The translations under genes were made by a program, and so were the position numbers. This document shows positions 27,124 to 35,036 of a stretch of 64,000 bases of DNA, in pieces (position 1 is the stretch's first letter; every line of letters begins with the position of its first letter). Origin of the DNA: Actinoplanes sp. KI2 (GTDB taxonomy: Bacteria > Actinomycetota > Actinomycetes > Mycobacteriales > Micromonosporaceae); NCBI RefSeq assembly GCF_025630775.1, contig NZ_JAOSZE010000026.1:94565-158564 (forward strand), read 5' to 3'. The notes beneath the pieces are model-generated. The model was not told the origin of the DNA and did no database searches. It worked only from the letters and a program-made list of their open reading frames with translations.

Positions 27124-27332
27124 GTGGCCTGATCGGCTGGACCGAGACGCCGCCACCGGCCGACCCGGCCAGCGTGCGCGCGCTGCTCGCCGAGGCCGGA
27201 GTGCCGCCCGGCGAGTCGCTCGAGGAGCAGGTGCGCACGTTCCAGGAGCGCGCCGGCCTGGAGCCGGACGGCGTCGCCGGCCCGCGCACGGTGCACCAGT
27301 TGGCCCGCTATTCCCAGGTCGCCCTTCGGTAG
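27081..27332 (+). CDS. Small peptidoglycan-binding-like domain protein
   Basis: 83 residues, with AAGGAGG six bases before the ATG. The C-terminal part (about 30-76) resembles the PG_binding_1 fold: VRALLAEAGVPPGESLEEQV followed by FQERAGLEPDGVAGPRTVHQL, with the typical GL-x-x-DG-x-x-G-x-x-T motif. No signal peptide is present, so it may act in the cytoplasm or be exported by another route. It precedes the TIGR03089-type gene on the same strand. Confidence 0.75.
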   Translation: MSAREVLGLVGTALGGLIGWTETPPPADPASVRALLAEAGVPPGESLEEQVRTFQERAGLEPDGVAGPRTVHQLARYSQVALR

Positions 27333-27342
27333 GGTGGGCCTG

Positions 27343-28053
27343 ATGACCGCCGAGCTGCTCACCTACTACGACGACGCGACCGGCGAGCGGGCCGGGCTCA
27401 GCGCGGCCGAGCTCGGCGAGTGGTCGGCGGCGACGGCGGCGCTGCTCACCGCGGAGTGCGGCCTCGCTTCCGGCGACCGGGTCGGCGTGCTGCTGCCGCC
27501 GCACTGGCAGACCGCGGTCGTGCTGCTCGGTGCGTGGTCCGCGGGCTTGGCGGTCTCGTTCCGCGGCTGGGCCACGGCGGGGCTGACGCCGGCCGCGCCC
27601 CTCGACGCGACGTTCGTGGAGCGACGCCGGGTCGGCAGCTGGCTCGACGACGTGCCGCCGGCCCGGCACCAGTTCGTGCTCACGCCCGGTCCCCCCGTCG
27701 CCGACGCGCCGGCCGGCTACCGCGACTTCCTGACGTCGGTGCGACCACACCTGGGCGCCGCCGCGCCGGCCTGGAGCTCCGTCCTGCACGGCTCGGCCGT
27801 GCCGGACGGATCAACCTTCGGCGAGTACGGTGCCATGGCGCTCGAGATCGCCTCGGTGCAGGGCATCACCCGGGGCGACCGGGTGCTGATCGACACGGCC
27901 GCCGCCTCGGAGCAGCCGCTGATGTGGCTGCTCGCCCCCTTGTCGGCCGGGGCGTCGATCGTGCTGTGCGCCAACCTGGCGGCGGACGAGGTCGCCGCAC
28001 GGGCCGCCGCCGAAGGCGCCACCCGGGTCTTCCCGCGCTCCATGGTCCACTGA
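27343..28053 (+). CDS. TIGR03089 family protein (truncated AMP-binding-like)
   Basis: 236 residues. The sequence resembles the first part of acyl-CoA synthetases (SAAELGEWSAATAALL, GDRVGVLLPPHWQTAVVLLG, GASIVLCAN) but is much shorter and lacks the ATP-binding SGTTGxPK motif. This corresponds to the actinobacterial TIGR03089 family, of unknown function, usually found near cell-wall glycosyltransferase genes. ATG 27343 follows AGGGTGGG; TAGGGT at 27330-27335 could also act as a -10 element. The 3' end runs directly into a GC-rich repeat tract. Confidence 0.8.
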   Translation: MTAELLTYYDDATGERAGLSAAELGEWSAATAALLTAECGLASGDRVGVLLPPHWQTAVVLLGAWSAGLAVSFRGWATAGLTPAAPLDATFVERRRVGSWLDDVPPARHQFVLTPGPPVADAPAGYRDFLTSVRPHLGAAAPAWSSVLHGSAVPDGSTFGEYGAMALEIASVQGITRGDRVLIDTAAASEQPLMWLLAPLSAGASIVLCANLAADEVAARAAAEGATRVFPRSMVH

Positions 28054-28395
28054 GCCCGGCGTCACCGGCGTCGCGCCCGGCCGCCAGCCCTCGCCCCGGC
28101 GTCACCGGAGTCGCGCCGAACGGTCAGCCCTCGACACGGCCCCGCCCGCGTCGGGCCCGGCGGCCACCCGCGGCCCGGCCCCGCCGCGTCGCGTCGCGCC
28201 CCCCGGCCTGGCCCCGCCCCGCCGCGTCGCGCCCCCCGGCCCCGCCCCGCCGCATCGCGCCCCCGGCCCCGCCCCGCCGCGCCGCGTCGCGTCGCCCGCC
28301 CCGCCCCGTCGCGTCGCGTCGCGTCGGCGGCCATCTCGGCCCAGCCCCGCCGCGTCGCGCCCGGCACTCAGCCCCGGCCCGGCGTCACCGCGTTC
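28054..28395. repeat. GC-rich imperfect repeat tract between convergent genes
   Basis: About 340 bp with no gene. It is built from degenerate copies of short units such as CCCCGCCGCGTCGCG and GGCGTCACCGG, with almost no A or T. Apparent long ORFs on both strands here are low-complexity Arg/Ala/Pro strings and are not credible genes. No terminator hairpin with a T-run is visible. Confidence 0.75.
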
Positions 28396-29226
28396 TCAGC
28401 GGCGCCACAGGTCGTAGGGGTGGCGGCCCGGGCGGAAGCCGTGCGCCTCGACCATCGCCGCCGCCTCGGCGAAGGCGCGCGCGAGCTCGGCCGGCGAGTG
28501 TGCGTCGCTCCCGAAGCTGATCGTGGCGCCGCCCTCGGCTCGCCACCAGCGCACGATCTCGGGCATCGGCCGCCGGCTCGTGTTGACCTCCAGCGTGCGA
28601 CCGGCCAGCGACCGCAGCGCGAAGCGGAACTCGTCCTCGAACTCGTTCACGTCGAACGGCGGCCCGTCCGCCGGCCAGGAGCGCACCGCGTAGTCGATGT
28701 GCGCGAGCACGTCGAACCGATCGTCCCCGGCCACGAGCCGCGAGATCTCGGCCAGGTAGTCGCGGAGCACCGCCCCCGGCGCCCGGCCGAAGTAGAGCCC
28801 ACCCACCTCGTAGAACCGCTCCCCCACCGGCAGGCAGTGCAACGACCCCAGCACCCGGTCGAACCGATGCCCGCCGACCAGCTCGGCCATGCGCTCGGGA
28901 AACAGATGCGGCTCACCGAACTCCACGCCCGTCATGATCCGCAACCCCGGGAACAGGTCCCGGCACCGCTCGACCGCCGCGAAGTAACCGTCCGCGTCGA
29001 ACCCGGGCGGCACCACCTCGAGGCCGGCCGTCTCGTACTGCCGGAGGTGCGGAAAGTCGTCCAGCTCGCCCTCCCGCACCGTCCACGGCGCGAGGTCGAC
29101 GTGCTCGGTGAAGGCGACCGCCGGCAGGCCGATCTCGACCGCCCGGCGGCAGGTCTTCTCCATCGCCCCGTCCGGGGCGTCCCACGACCATTCGGTGTGG
29201 ACGTGGTTGTCCGCGGGGATCGTCAC
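28396..29226 (-). CDS. PHP-domain phosphoesterase (histidinol-phosphatase-like)
   Basis: 276 residues. PHP-family metal ligands: DNHVHTEWSWD at 7-17, FTEHVDL near 40, GVEFGEPHLF near 95 and SFGSDAHSPAEL near 240. It should hydrolyse a phosphate ester using a metal cluster in the cytoplasm; histidinol phosphate is the textbook substrate, but a role in the phenylacetate operon is equally possible. GTG 29226 overlaps the stop of a 16-codon ORF (GTGA) that itself overlaps the paaE stop. It therefore appears to be the last gene of the paa operon. Confidence 0.82.
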   Translation of the reverse strand: MTIPADNHVHTEWSWDAPDGAMEKTCRRAVEIGLPAVAFTEHVDLAPWTVREGELDDFPHLRQYETAGLEVVPPGFDADGYFAAVERCRDLFPGLRIMTGVEFGEPHLFPERMAELVGGHRFDRVLGSLHCLPVGERFYEVGGLYFGRAPGAVLRDYLAEISRLVAGDDRFDVLAHIDYAVRSWPADGPPFDVNEFEDEFRFALRSLAGRTLEVNTSRRPMPEIVRWWRAEGGATISFGSDAHSPAELARAFAEAAAMVEAHGFRPGRHPYDLWRR

Positions 29227-29300
29227 TCGTCGAAGGTAACCGCCACCGTCGGACGGGCCACGGGGATCGTCAATCGTCGAAGGTCACCGCCACCTTCGGA
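29215..29300. repeat. 47-bp-period tandem duplication at the paaE/PHP junction
   Basis: A 39-bp segment at 29215-29253 is repeated at 29262-29300 with three mismatches. Each copy holds the end of paaE (VAVTFD) followed by the start of the PHP gene. The outer copies serve the real genes; the inner halves join into a short ORF. Confidence 0.85.
29223..29273 (-). CDS. Chimeric micro-ORF, MTIPVARPTVAVTFDE
   Basis: Sixteen codons with a TTG start that overlaps the paaE stop (TTGA) and a stop that overlaps the PHP start (GTGA). Its first residues MTIP equal the PHP N-terminus and its last residues TVAVTFDE resemble the paaE C-terminus KVAVTFDD. It arises from the junction duplication. Translation is possible by coupling but unproven; no clear Shine-Dalgarno sequence precedes the TTG. 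Confidence 0.35.
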   Translation of the reverse strand: MTIPVARPTVAVTFDE

Positions 29301-30328
29301 CTGGCCGGGTGCGACTGACAGGTCAGCACGAATCCCGCCGCCAGCTCCGCCGGTTCGAGCGCGAAGTTCCGCCGCATCGTCACCTCGCCGTCGGTGACCC
29401 GGGCCCGGCAGGTGCCGCACACCCCGCCCTTGCAGGCGAACGGCAGGTCGGGCCGCACCCGCTGCGCTCCTTCGAGGACGGTGTCACCCTCCGCGACGGT
29501 GACCGTGGTGGCCCGGCCGTCGAGCACCACGGTGACCTCGCTGCTCGGCCCCTCGATCCCGCGGTCCTCGCGGCGCGGCTCGGGCGGCACCTCGTCCACC
29601 CAGAACAGCTCCCGGTGGATCCGCCCGGCCGGCACCCCCCGCTCCTGCAGCACCTCGATCGCGTCGGTGACCATGCCGAACGGACCGCACAACCACCAGT
29701 GATCCACCGCGGCGACGTCGATCAGCATCGGCAGCAGCGTCCGCAGCTTGTCCGCGTCGAGCCGGCCGCTGAGCAGGTCGACCTCGCGGGCCTCCCGGGA
29801 GAGCAGGTGCACCAGCTCGAGCCGGGACGGATGGGTGTCCTTCAGGTCGGCCAGCTCCTCGGCGAACATCACGGTGTCGGCGCGCCGGTTCCCGTACAGG
29901 ATGCTGACCTGCGCCCCCGGCGTCCGCAGCAGCGAGGTGGCGATCGACAGCACCGGCGTGATCCCCGACCCGGCCGCGATCATCACGTGCCGCCCGCCGG
30001 CGTCGAGATCCGGGGTGAAGGAACCGCTCGGCGGCGCCACCTCGACCGCGTCACCGACCCGCAGGCCGCGCACCAGCCAGGCCGAGACGATGCCACCGGG
30101 CACCTCGCGCACCCCGATCCGCGGCCGGTCCCCGACCGGCGCGCAGATCGAGTAGCTGCGCCGCTCGTCGTCCGGGTCGGCCGGCCGCCGCACGGTCAGC
30201 GACTGCCCGGCCCGGAACGCGTAGATCGCGGCGAGGTCGTCGGGCACCTCGAAGGTGACCGCCACCGCGTCGTCGCAGAGCCGCTCGATCGCGGCGACGC
30301 GCAGCGCATGGAAGTCGCGCACCACCAC
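29270..30328 (-). CDS. paaE: Phenylacetyl-CoA epoxidase reductase subunit PaaE
   Basis: 352 residues. It passes electrons from NADPH to the PaaABC(D) oxygenase that epoxidises phenylacetyl-CoA. The ferredoxin-reductase part (1-240) has the FAD motif RRSYSICAP near 50 and the nucleotide loop AAGSGITPVLSIA near 120. The C-terminal 2Fe-2S ferredoxin domain has CKGGVCGTCRARV near 298 plus the fourth Cys in LTCQSHP near 336. The GTG start lies directly after the paaD stop. The 3' end is duplicated just downstream. Confidence 0.95.
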   Translation of the reverse strand: MVVRDFHALRVAAIERLCDDAVAVTFEVPDDLAAIYAFRAGQSLTVRRPADPDDERRSYSICAPVGDRPRIGVREVPGGIVSAWLVRGLRVGDAVEVAPPSGSFTPDLDAGGRHVMIAAGSGITPVLSIATSLLRTPGAQVSILYGNRRADTVMFAEELADLKDTHPSRLELVHLLSREAREVDLLSGRLDADKLRTLLPMLIDVAAVDHWWLCGPFGMVTDAIEVLQERGVPAGRIHRELFWVDEVPPEPRREDRGIEGPSSEVTVVLDGRATTVTVAEGDTVLEGAQRVRPDLPFACKGGVCGTCRARVTDGEVTMRRNFALEPAELAAGFVLTCQSHPASPKVAVTFDD

Positions 30329-30329
30329 G

Positions 30330-30836
30330 TCAGATCTCCTTCATGTGCTCGAACGGCTCCCGGCACGCCGGGCAGCGGCGCAGCTCGCGGCAGGCGGTGG
30401 CGCTGAACGCGGAGATCCGCTCGGTCTCCGCGTGCCCGCACAACGGACAGGCCACGGCCTCCGCGCGCACGCCGAGCACCAGCGGCACCGGTCCGGCCGC
30501 CCGCTGAGGCGCCGCACCGGGCGGAGCGATGCCGGCGGCGGCCAGCTTGGCCTTGCCGGTTTCGCTGATCCAGTCGGTGGTCCAGGCCGGGGACAATTGC
30601 GTACGCACGGCGGCGCGCCCGAACCCCGCGTCCAGCAAGGCTTTCACGATGTCGTCCCGGATCGCCTCCATCGCCGGGCACCCCGAGTAGGTAGGCGTGA
30701 TCGCCACCTCCACGCCGTCCGCGCTCTCCCGCACCTCGCGCACGATCCCGAGCTCGGTCAGCGTGACCATCGGCAGCTCGGGATCACACACCGTCGCCAC
30801 CACACCGGCCGCCGTGATCGTGCCGCCCGGCGTCAC
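30330..30836 (-). CDS. paaD: Phenylacetyl-CoA epoxidase maturation protein PaaD
   Basis: 168 residues. The N-terminal part is a MIP18/DUF59 Fe-S assembly domain (VCDPELPMVTLTELGIVR near 12, TPTYSGCPAM near 47). The C-terminal part has a four-Cys zinc or Fe-S site (CPLCGH near 132, ACRELRRCPACREP near 150). PaaD is thought to mature the oxygenase. The GTG start overlaps the paaC stop (GTGA); paaE follows at once. Confidence 0.93.
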   Translation of the reverse strand: MTPGGTITAAGVVATVCDPELPMVTLTELGIVREVRESADGVEVAITPTYSGCPAMEAIRDDIVKALLDAGFGRAAVRTQLSPAWTTDWISETGKAKLAAAGIAPPGAAPQRAAGPVPLVLGVRAEAVACPLCGHAETERISAFSATACRELRRCPACREPFEHMKEI

Positions 30837-31885
30837 CACACACCGCCCGGCAACGCCCGCGCAAGCTCCTGCATCTCGGCGAGAACCTCCCCCAGCTCGG
30901 GCCCGTGCACGCCGTCTCGACCACGGCCGCCGTCCGTCGAGCCGCCGCCCGTCGAGCCGTCGCCCGCCGAGCCGCCGCCCGTCGAGCCGTCGCCCGCCGA
31001 GCCGTCGCCCGCCCGGCCGCCGCCCGCCGAGCCGCCGCCCGCCCGGCCGCCGCCCGCCGAGCCGCCGCCCGCCGAGCCGCCGCCCGCCCGGCCGCCGCCC
31101 GTCGAGCCGCCGGCCGCCGGGGTCGACGCGGTCACCGTGGCGGCGTCCAGCACCTGGCTCATCGCCTCGTCGAACTCCGGGCGCAGCAACGCCGGGTCCA
31201 CCGCGATCCCCGCCGACGCAAGGCGCGCCTCGACGTCGTGCGTCTCGAACAGCTCGCCGACCTCCGGCCGAACCGCGTCGATCGCCGTCTGCATCCGCTG
31301 GTGTGAGAGGTCGGTGCCGTCGCCAAGCCGGACCACCCACTGCGCCGCGTACTCCCGGTGGTAGGTGACCTCCTTGAGCCCCTTCGCGCCGATCGCCGCC
31401 AGCACCGGATCGCGCGAGCCGGCCAGCCGGTCGAGCAGCGGCAACCGCCAGCAGGAGAAGACCAGCAGCCGGGCCACGAGATGGGCGAAATCCGCATCCG
31501 CCAGCTCGGCCAGCCGCACGTTGCGGAACTCGGCGGCGTCGCGCAGGTAGGCCAGCGCGTCCTCGTCCCGGCCCGCGCCCTCCACCTCGCCGGCCCGCCC
31601 GAGCAGCAGCCGGGCCTGGCCGAGCAGGTCGAGCCCGATGTTGGCCAGCGCCAGCTCGTCCTCCAGCTCGGGCGCCCGGGTCACCCACTGCTGCAACCGG
31701 TGCGACAGGACCAGGGCGTCGTCCCCGAGCATCAGGCAGTACGCGGCCAGGTCGGCCCGGTCCACGTCGCCGGGAACGGCGGTCGAGACGCCGGCGAGAG
31801 GGTCGGCGAAGCCCGTCCCGTACGCCCAGCGGGCATCATCGGTGTGATCGGTGAGCGCCCCGTAGGCGTCGTCGTCGAAGGACAT
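30833..31885 (-). CDS. paaC: Phenylacetyl-CoA epoxidase structural subunit PaaC with Gly-rich insertion
   Basis: 350 residues; typical PaaC is about 250-280. The ferritin-like helical body is normal (DDALVLSHRLQQWVTRAPEL near 50, LANIGLDLLGQARLLLGRAG near 78, TYHREYAAQWVVRLGDGT near 170). After residue 254 a 65-residue tract of thirteen pentapeptides of type [S/R][A/T]G[G/D]G interrupts the protein before the usual C-terminal helix EVLAEMQELARALPGGVW. The tract is in frame, so function is probably kept through a flexible loop. ATG start at 31885, nine bases after the paaB stop. Confidence 0.93.
   Translation of the reverse strand: MSFDDDAYGALTDHTDDARWAYGTGFADPLAGVSTAVPGDVDRADLAAYCLMLGDDALVLSHRLQQWVTRAPELEDELALANIGLDLLGQARLLLGRAGEVEGAGRDEDALAYLRDAAEFRNVRLAELADADFAHLVARLLVFSCWRLPLLDRLAGSRDPVLAAIGAKGLKEVTYHREYAAQWVVRLGDGTDLSHQRMQTAIDAVRPEVGELFETHDVEARLASAGIAVDPALLRPEFDEAMSQVLDAATVTASTPAAGGSTGGGRAGGGSAGGGSAGGGRAGGGSAGGGRAGDGSAGDGSTGGGSAGDGSTGGGSTDGGRGRDGVHGPELGEVLAEMQELARALPGGVW
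30926..31120. repeat. 15-bp tandem repeat, 13 copies, inside paaC
   Basis: Thirteen 15-bp units such as GCCGCCGCCCGTCGA (plus strand) run without interruption. On the coding strand each gives a Gly-rich pentapeptide. Variation between units falls mostly at three positions, as expected of replication slippage. Confidence 0.9.
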
Positions 31886-31893
31886 GGCGAACC

Positions 31894-32190
31894 TCAGATG
31901 TGCGGAACCGAGTCGGGGATGGAGTAGTACGTCGGGTGGCGGTAGACCTTGTCGCCGCTCGGGGCGAAGAACGCGTCCTTGTCCTCCGGCCCGGAGGAGA
32001 CCACGTCGTCGGAGCGGACCACCCAGATGCTGACCCCCTCGTTGCGTCGCGTGTAGAGATCGCGCGCGTGGTGCAGCGCCATCTCGTGGTCGGCGGCCCG
32101 CAACGACCCGACGTGCACGTGGTTGAGGCCGCGCTTGGCCCGCACGAACACCTCGAACAGCGGCCACTCGTGCCGGATCTCGTCACTCAT
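31894..32190 (-). CDS. paaB: Phenylacetyl-CoA epoxidase subunit PaaB
   Basis: 98 residues, normal length for PaaB. Conserved features: WPLFEVFVRAKRGLNHVHVG at 9-28, MALHHARDLYTRRNEGVSIW near 37 and the C-terminal YRHPTYYSIPDSVPHI. It bridges PaaA-PaaC heterodimers in the epoxidase. The ATG overlaps the paaA stop by four bases. Confidence 0.96.
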   Translation of the reverse strand: MSDEIRHEWPLFEVFVRAKRGLNHVHVGSLRAADHEMALHHARDLYTRRNEGVSIWVVRSDDVVSSGPEDKDAFFAPSGDKVYRHPTYYSIPDSVPHI

Positions 32191-33293
32191 GCGCGAACCT
32201 CCCGTTGCTTCGCCGCGTGCGCCGCGGCCGCCTCGCGCACCCACGCGCCCTCCTCGTCGGCCCGGCGCCGGTGGGCGATGCGCTGCGCGTTGAGCGGACC
32301 GCCGCCGGCGATGACCTTCTTGAACTCGACCCAGTCGATCTCGCCGAAGTCGTGCTGCCCGCGCTCGGCGTTCCACCGCAGCTCCGGGTCGGGCAGCGTG
32401 ACGCCGAGCGCCTCCGCCTGCGGGACGGTCATGTCCACGAACCGCTGCCGCAGCTCGTCGTTGCTGTGCCGCTTGATCTTCCAGGCCATCGACTGTGCGC
32501 TGTTCGGCGAGTCGGCGTCGGGCGGCCCGAACATCATCAGCGACGGCCACCACCAGCGGTTCGTCGCGTCCTGCACCATCGCCCGCTGCTCCGGCGTGCC
32601 ACCCATCATCGTCATCAGCAGCTCATAGCCCTGCCGCTGGTGGAACGACTCCTCCTTGCAGATGCGGATCATGGCGCGCGCGTACGGCCCGTACGAGCTG
32701 CGGCACAGCGGCACCTGGTTGCAGATGGCCGCGCCGTCGACCAGCCAGCCGATCACGCCGACGTCGGCGAAGGTCAGCGTCGGGTAGTTGAAGATCGACG
32801 AATACTTCTGCCGGCCCTCGATCAGTCGCCGGGTGAGGTCACCCCGGTCAGCGCCGAGCGTCTCGGCCGCCGAGTACAGATAGAGCCCGTGCCCGGCCTC
32901 GTCCTGCACCTTGGCGAGCAGGATCGCCTTGCGCCGGAGCGTCGGCGCCCGGGTGATCCACGCGCCCTCCGGCTGCATCCCGATGATCTCGGAGTGCGCA
33001 TGCTGGGCGATCTGCCGGATCATCGTCTTGCGGTAGCCCTCGGGCATCCAGTCGCGCGGCTCGACCCGCTGATCCTTCTCGATCGTCTCGGCGAACGCCC
33101 GCTCCCCCACGGTCACCGCAGCGTCGGTCGCCGCGCTCGCCGACGCCTCGGTCGCCGCGCTCGCCGACGCGCTCGCCGACGCCTCGGTCGCCGCGCTCGC
33201 CGACGCGCTCGCCGACGCTTCGGTCGCCGCGCCCGTCACCGCGCTCGCCGACGCTTCGGTCGCCGTTGTTGCCGGCGTGGTCAGGTCGCTCAT
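32187..33293 (-). CDS. paaA: Phenylacetyl-CoA epoxidase catalytic subunit PaaA
   Basis: 368 residues, about 40-50 longer than usual because of an Ala/Ser/Thr/Glu repeat at residues 7-58. From VTVGERAFAETIEKDQRVEP onward it is a standard PaaA. Di-iron ligands are in the helices with KVQDEAGHGLYLYSAAETLG near 130 and CKEESFHQRQGYELL near 215, i.e. EAxH and EExxH patterns. It inserts one oxygen atom into the ring of phenylacetyl-CoA. The ATG overlaps the paaH stop by four bases. Confidence 0.95.
   Translation of the reverse strand: MSDLTTPATTATEASASAVTGAATEASASASASAATEASASASASAATEASASAATDAAVTVGERAFAETIEKDQRVEPRDWMPEGYRKTMIRQIAQHAHSEIIGMQPEGAWITRAPTLRRKAILLAKVQDEAGHGLYLYSAAETLGADRGDLTRRLIEGRQKYSSIFNYPTLTFADVGVIGWLVDGAAICNQVPLCRSSYGPYARAMIRICKEESFHQRQGYELLMTMMGGTPEQRAMVQDATNRWWWPSLMMFGPPDADSPNSAQSMAWKIKRHSNDELRQRFVDMTVPQAEALGVTLPDPELRWNAERGQHDFGEIDWVEFKKVIAGGGPLNAQRIAHRRRADEEGAWVREAAAAHAAKQREVRA
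33121..33264. repeat. 12/24/36-bp tandem repeats encoding the PaaA N-terminal tract
   Basis: Nested repeats built from GCTCGCCGACGC and GCCTCGGTCGCC alternate in 24- and 36-bp blocks. They encode repeats of the form ASASASAATEAS in PaaA and stop just short of its start codon. Confidence 0.85.
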
Positions 33294-34171
33294 GACGCCT
33301 CCCAGGTGAAGAAGCCCTGCCCGGTCTTGCGGCCCAGCTCGCCCCGGGCCACCTTGTCGCGCAGCAGCGCCGGCGGCGCGAACCGCTCGCCCAGCTCGCG
33401 GTGCAGATGCTCGGCGATGGCCAGCCGGACGTCGAGCCCGACCAGGTCGGTGGAGCGCAGCGGCCCCATCGGGTGGCGGTAGCCCAGCTCCATCGCCCGG
33501 TCGAGGGACGCGGCGTCGGCCACCCCCTCCTCCAGCATCCGGATCGCCTCGAGGCCGAGCAGCACGCCGAGCCGGCTGGTCGCGAACCCGGGCGAGTCGC
33601 GCACCACCACCTCGGTCTTCTCCAGCCCGGCCACCCAGGAGCGGGCGGCGGACGCGGTGTCGTCGCCGGTCGCCGGGCCGATCACGATCTCGACGAGCCG
33701 GCTGACCGGCACCGGGTTGAAGAAGTGCAGCCCGAGGAAGCGCTCGGGCCGGCGCAGCCCCTCGGCGATCCCGGCGATCGACAGCGAGCTGGTGTTGCTG
33801 GCCAGCACGGCCTGATCGCCGACCGCCCGCTCGGCGGCGGCCAGCACCTGGATCTTGAGGGCGGCGTCCTCGGGCACCGCCTCGATCACGAGGTCGGTGT
33901 CGACCGGCAGCGCGGCGGCGTCGTCGACCAGGACGAGGCGGTCGAGCACGGCGTCGGCCGACTCGGTGAGCTTGCCCTTCTCGGCGGCGCGCAGCAGACC
34001 CATGGCCACCCGGTCGCGGGAGGCGACGGCGGCCGCGGGATCCCGCTCGGCCAGGCAGACGACGGCCCCGGCCGCGGCGAACACCTGAGCGATGCCGGCG
34101 CCCATCCGGCCCCCGCCGATCACGCCGACCGTCTTGGGCACCGCGGGCGAGGTGGCGTCGATGTCGGTCAT
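33290..34171 (-). CDS. paaH: 3-hydroxyacyl-CoA dehydrogenase PaaH
   Basis: 293 residues. The Rossmann fold begins at residue 14: VGVIGGGRMGAGIAQVFAAAG. Catalytic His lies in GLHFFNPVPVSRLVEIV near 143, and the C-terminal dimerisation domain (190-293) includes YRHPMGPLRSTDLVGLDV. In the pathway it oxidises a 3-hydroxyadipyl-CoA-type intermediate to the 3-oxo compound. Its stop overlaps the paaA ATG. Confidence 0.92.
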   Translation of the reverse strand: MTDIDATSPAVPKTVGVIGGGRMGAGIAQVFAAAGAVVCLAERDPAAAVASRDRVAMGLLRAAEKGKLTESADAVLDRLVLVDDAAALPVDTDLVIEAVPEDAALKIQVLAAAERAVGDQAVLASNTSSLSIAGIAEGLRRPERFLGLHFFNPVPVSRLVEIVIGPATGDDTASAARSWVAGLEKTEVVVRDSPGFATSRLGVLLGLEAIRMLEEGVADAASLDRAMELGYRHPMGPLRSTDLVGLDVRLAIAEHLHRELGERFAPPALLRDKVARGELGRKTGQGFFTWEAS

Positions 34172-34183
34172 CCGCGGCCTCCA

Positions 34184-34267
34184 GCGGAAAGCTCAGCAGC
34201 ACCGGGGTGGCGCGCCCGGCGACCGGCGGAAAGCTCAGCAGTCCCGGCGTGGCGCGCCCGGCGACCG
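34184..34267. repeat. 42-bp tandem duplication between paaH and ECH genes
   Basis: Two 42-bp units at 34184-34225 and 34226-34267 differ at three positions, and a third begins with GCGG. Each contains AAAGCTCAGCAG. The tract fills most of the gap between the ECH stop and the paaH start, so it lies within the operon mRNA. Confidence 0.85.
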
Positions 34268-34283
34268 GCGGCGGTCGTGGCGG

Positions 34284-35018
34284 TCACGATCGGCCGCCGC
34301 TGAGGAAGGCGTCCATCCGGGCGCGTTTGTCGGCGGACTCGAAGAGGATCGCCTGGGCCAGGTCGTCGGTGACCGGGTGCCCGCCCGGCGCGTCGGCGAC
34401 CAGCTTGGTCAGCCGCAGCGCGAGCGGCCCCGACCGGGCCATCCGGTCGAGCAGCGCGTGCGCCCGTTTCAGCAGCTCGCCCGCCGGCGCGATCTCGGCG
34501 ACCAGGCCGAGCCGCAGGGCGTCCTCGGCGTCCAGCCGCTTGCCGGCCAGCAGCACCTGCTTGGCGACCGATGCGCCGACCAGGTCGCGCAGCCGCCAGC
34601 AGGCGCCGGCCGCGGCGAGGATGCCGAGGCCGGGCTCCGGGTTGCCGAAGACCGCCGCCGGGGAGGCGAGGCGCAGGTCGCACGCGTACGCCAGCTCGGC
34701 GCCGCCGCCCAGCGCGTACCCGTCGACGGCGGCGAGGGTGGGCAGCGGCAGCCGGGCGATCCGGTCGAACAGCCGGCTGTTGATGCCCTGCAGCGCCTGG
34801 TCGCGCCCGCGCTCGCGCAGCTCGCCGATGTCGGCACCGGCCGCGAACGTGCCGCCGTCGCCGGTGAGCAGCAGCAGCCGGGGCCGCTCCTCCAGGGCCG
34901 CGCACACGTCGTGCAGCTCGCGCACCATGGCCGCGTTGATCGCGTTGCGCGCCTCGGGACGCGACAGGGTCACGACGACCCGGTCGTCGTGCTCCTCGAC
35001 ACGCAGCGTCGTGCTCAC
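34284..35018 (-). CDS. Enoyl-CoA hydratase/isomerase (PaaF/PaaG-type)
   Basis: 244 residues of the crotonase family. The oxyanion-hole segments are RPEARNAINAAMVREL near 20, GGTFAAGADIGEL near 58 and VDGYALGGGAELAYACDLRLA near 98. An acid in FGNPEPGLGILAAAG near 124 matches the catalytic Glu region. It may serve as the oxepin-forming isomerase (PaaG) or the hydratase (PaaF); only one such gene is present, so it may do both or a partner lies elsewhere. GTG 35018 has GGGGGTG upstream; further upstream is repeat DNA. Confidence 0.9.
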   Translation of the reverse strand: MSTTLRVEEHDDRVVVTLSRPEARNAINAAMVRELHDVCAALEERPRLLLLTGDGGTFAAGADIGELRERGRDQALQGINSRLFDRIARLPLPTLAAVDGYALGGGAELAYACDLRLASPAAVFGNPEPGLGILAAAGACWRLRDLVGASVAKQVLLAGKRLDAEDALRLGLVAEIAPAGELLKRAHALLDRMARSGPLALRLTKLVADAPGGHPVTDDLAQAILFESADKRARMDAFLSGGRS

Positions 35019-35036
35019 GACCGCACCCCCGACAGC

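Noticed and set aside
28062..28520. Open frames in the GC-rich repeat tract after the TIGR03089 gene
   Set aside because: They translate to monotonous Arg/Ala/Pro repeats on both strands with no ribosome-binding site.
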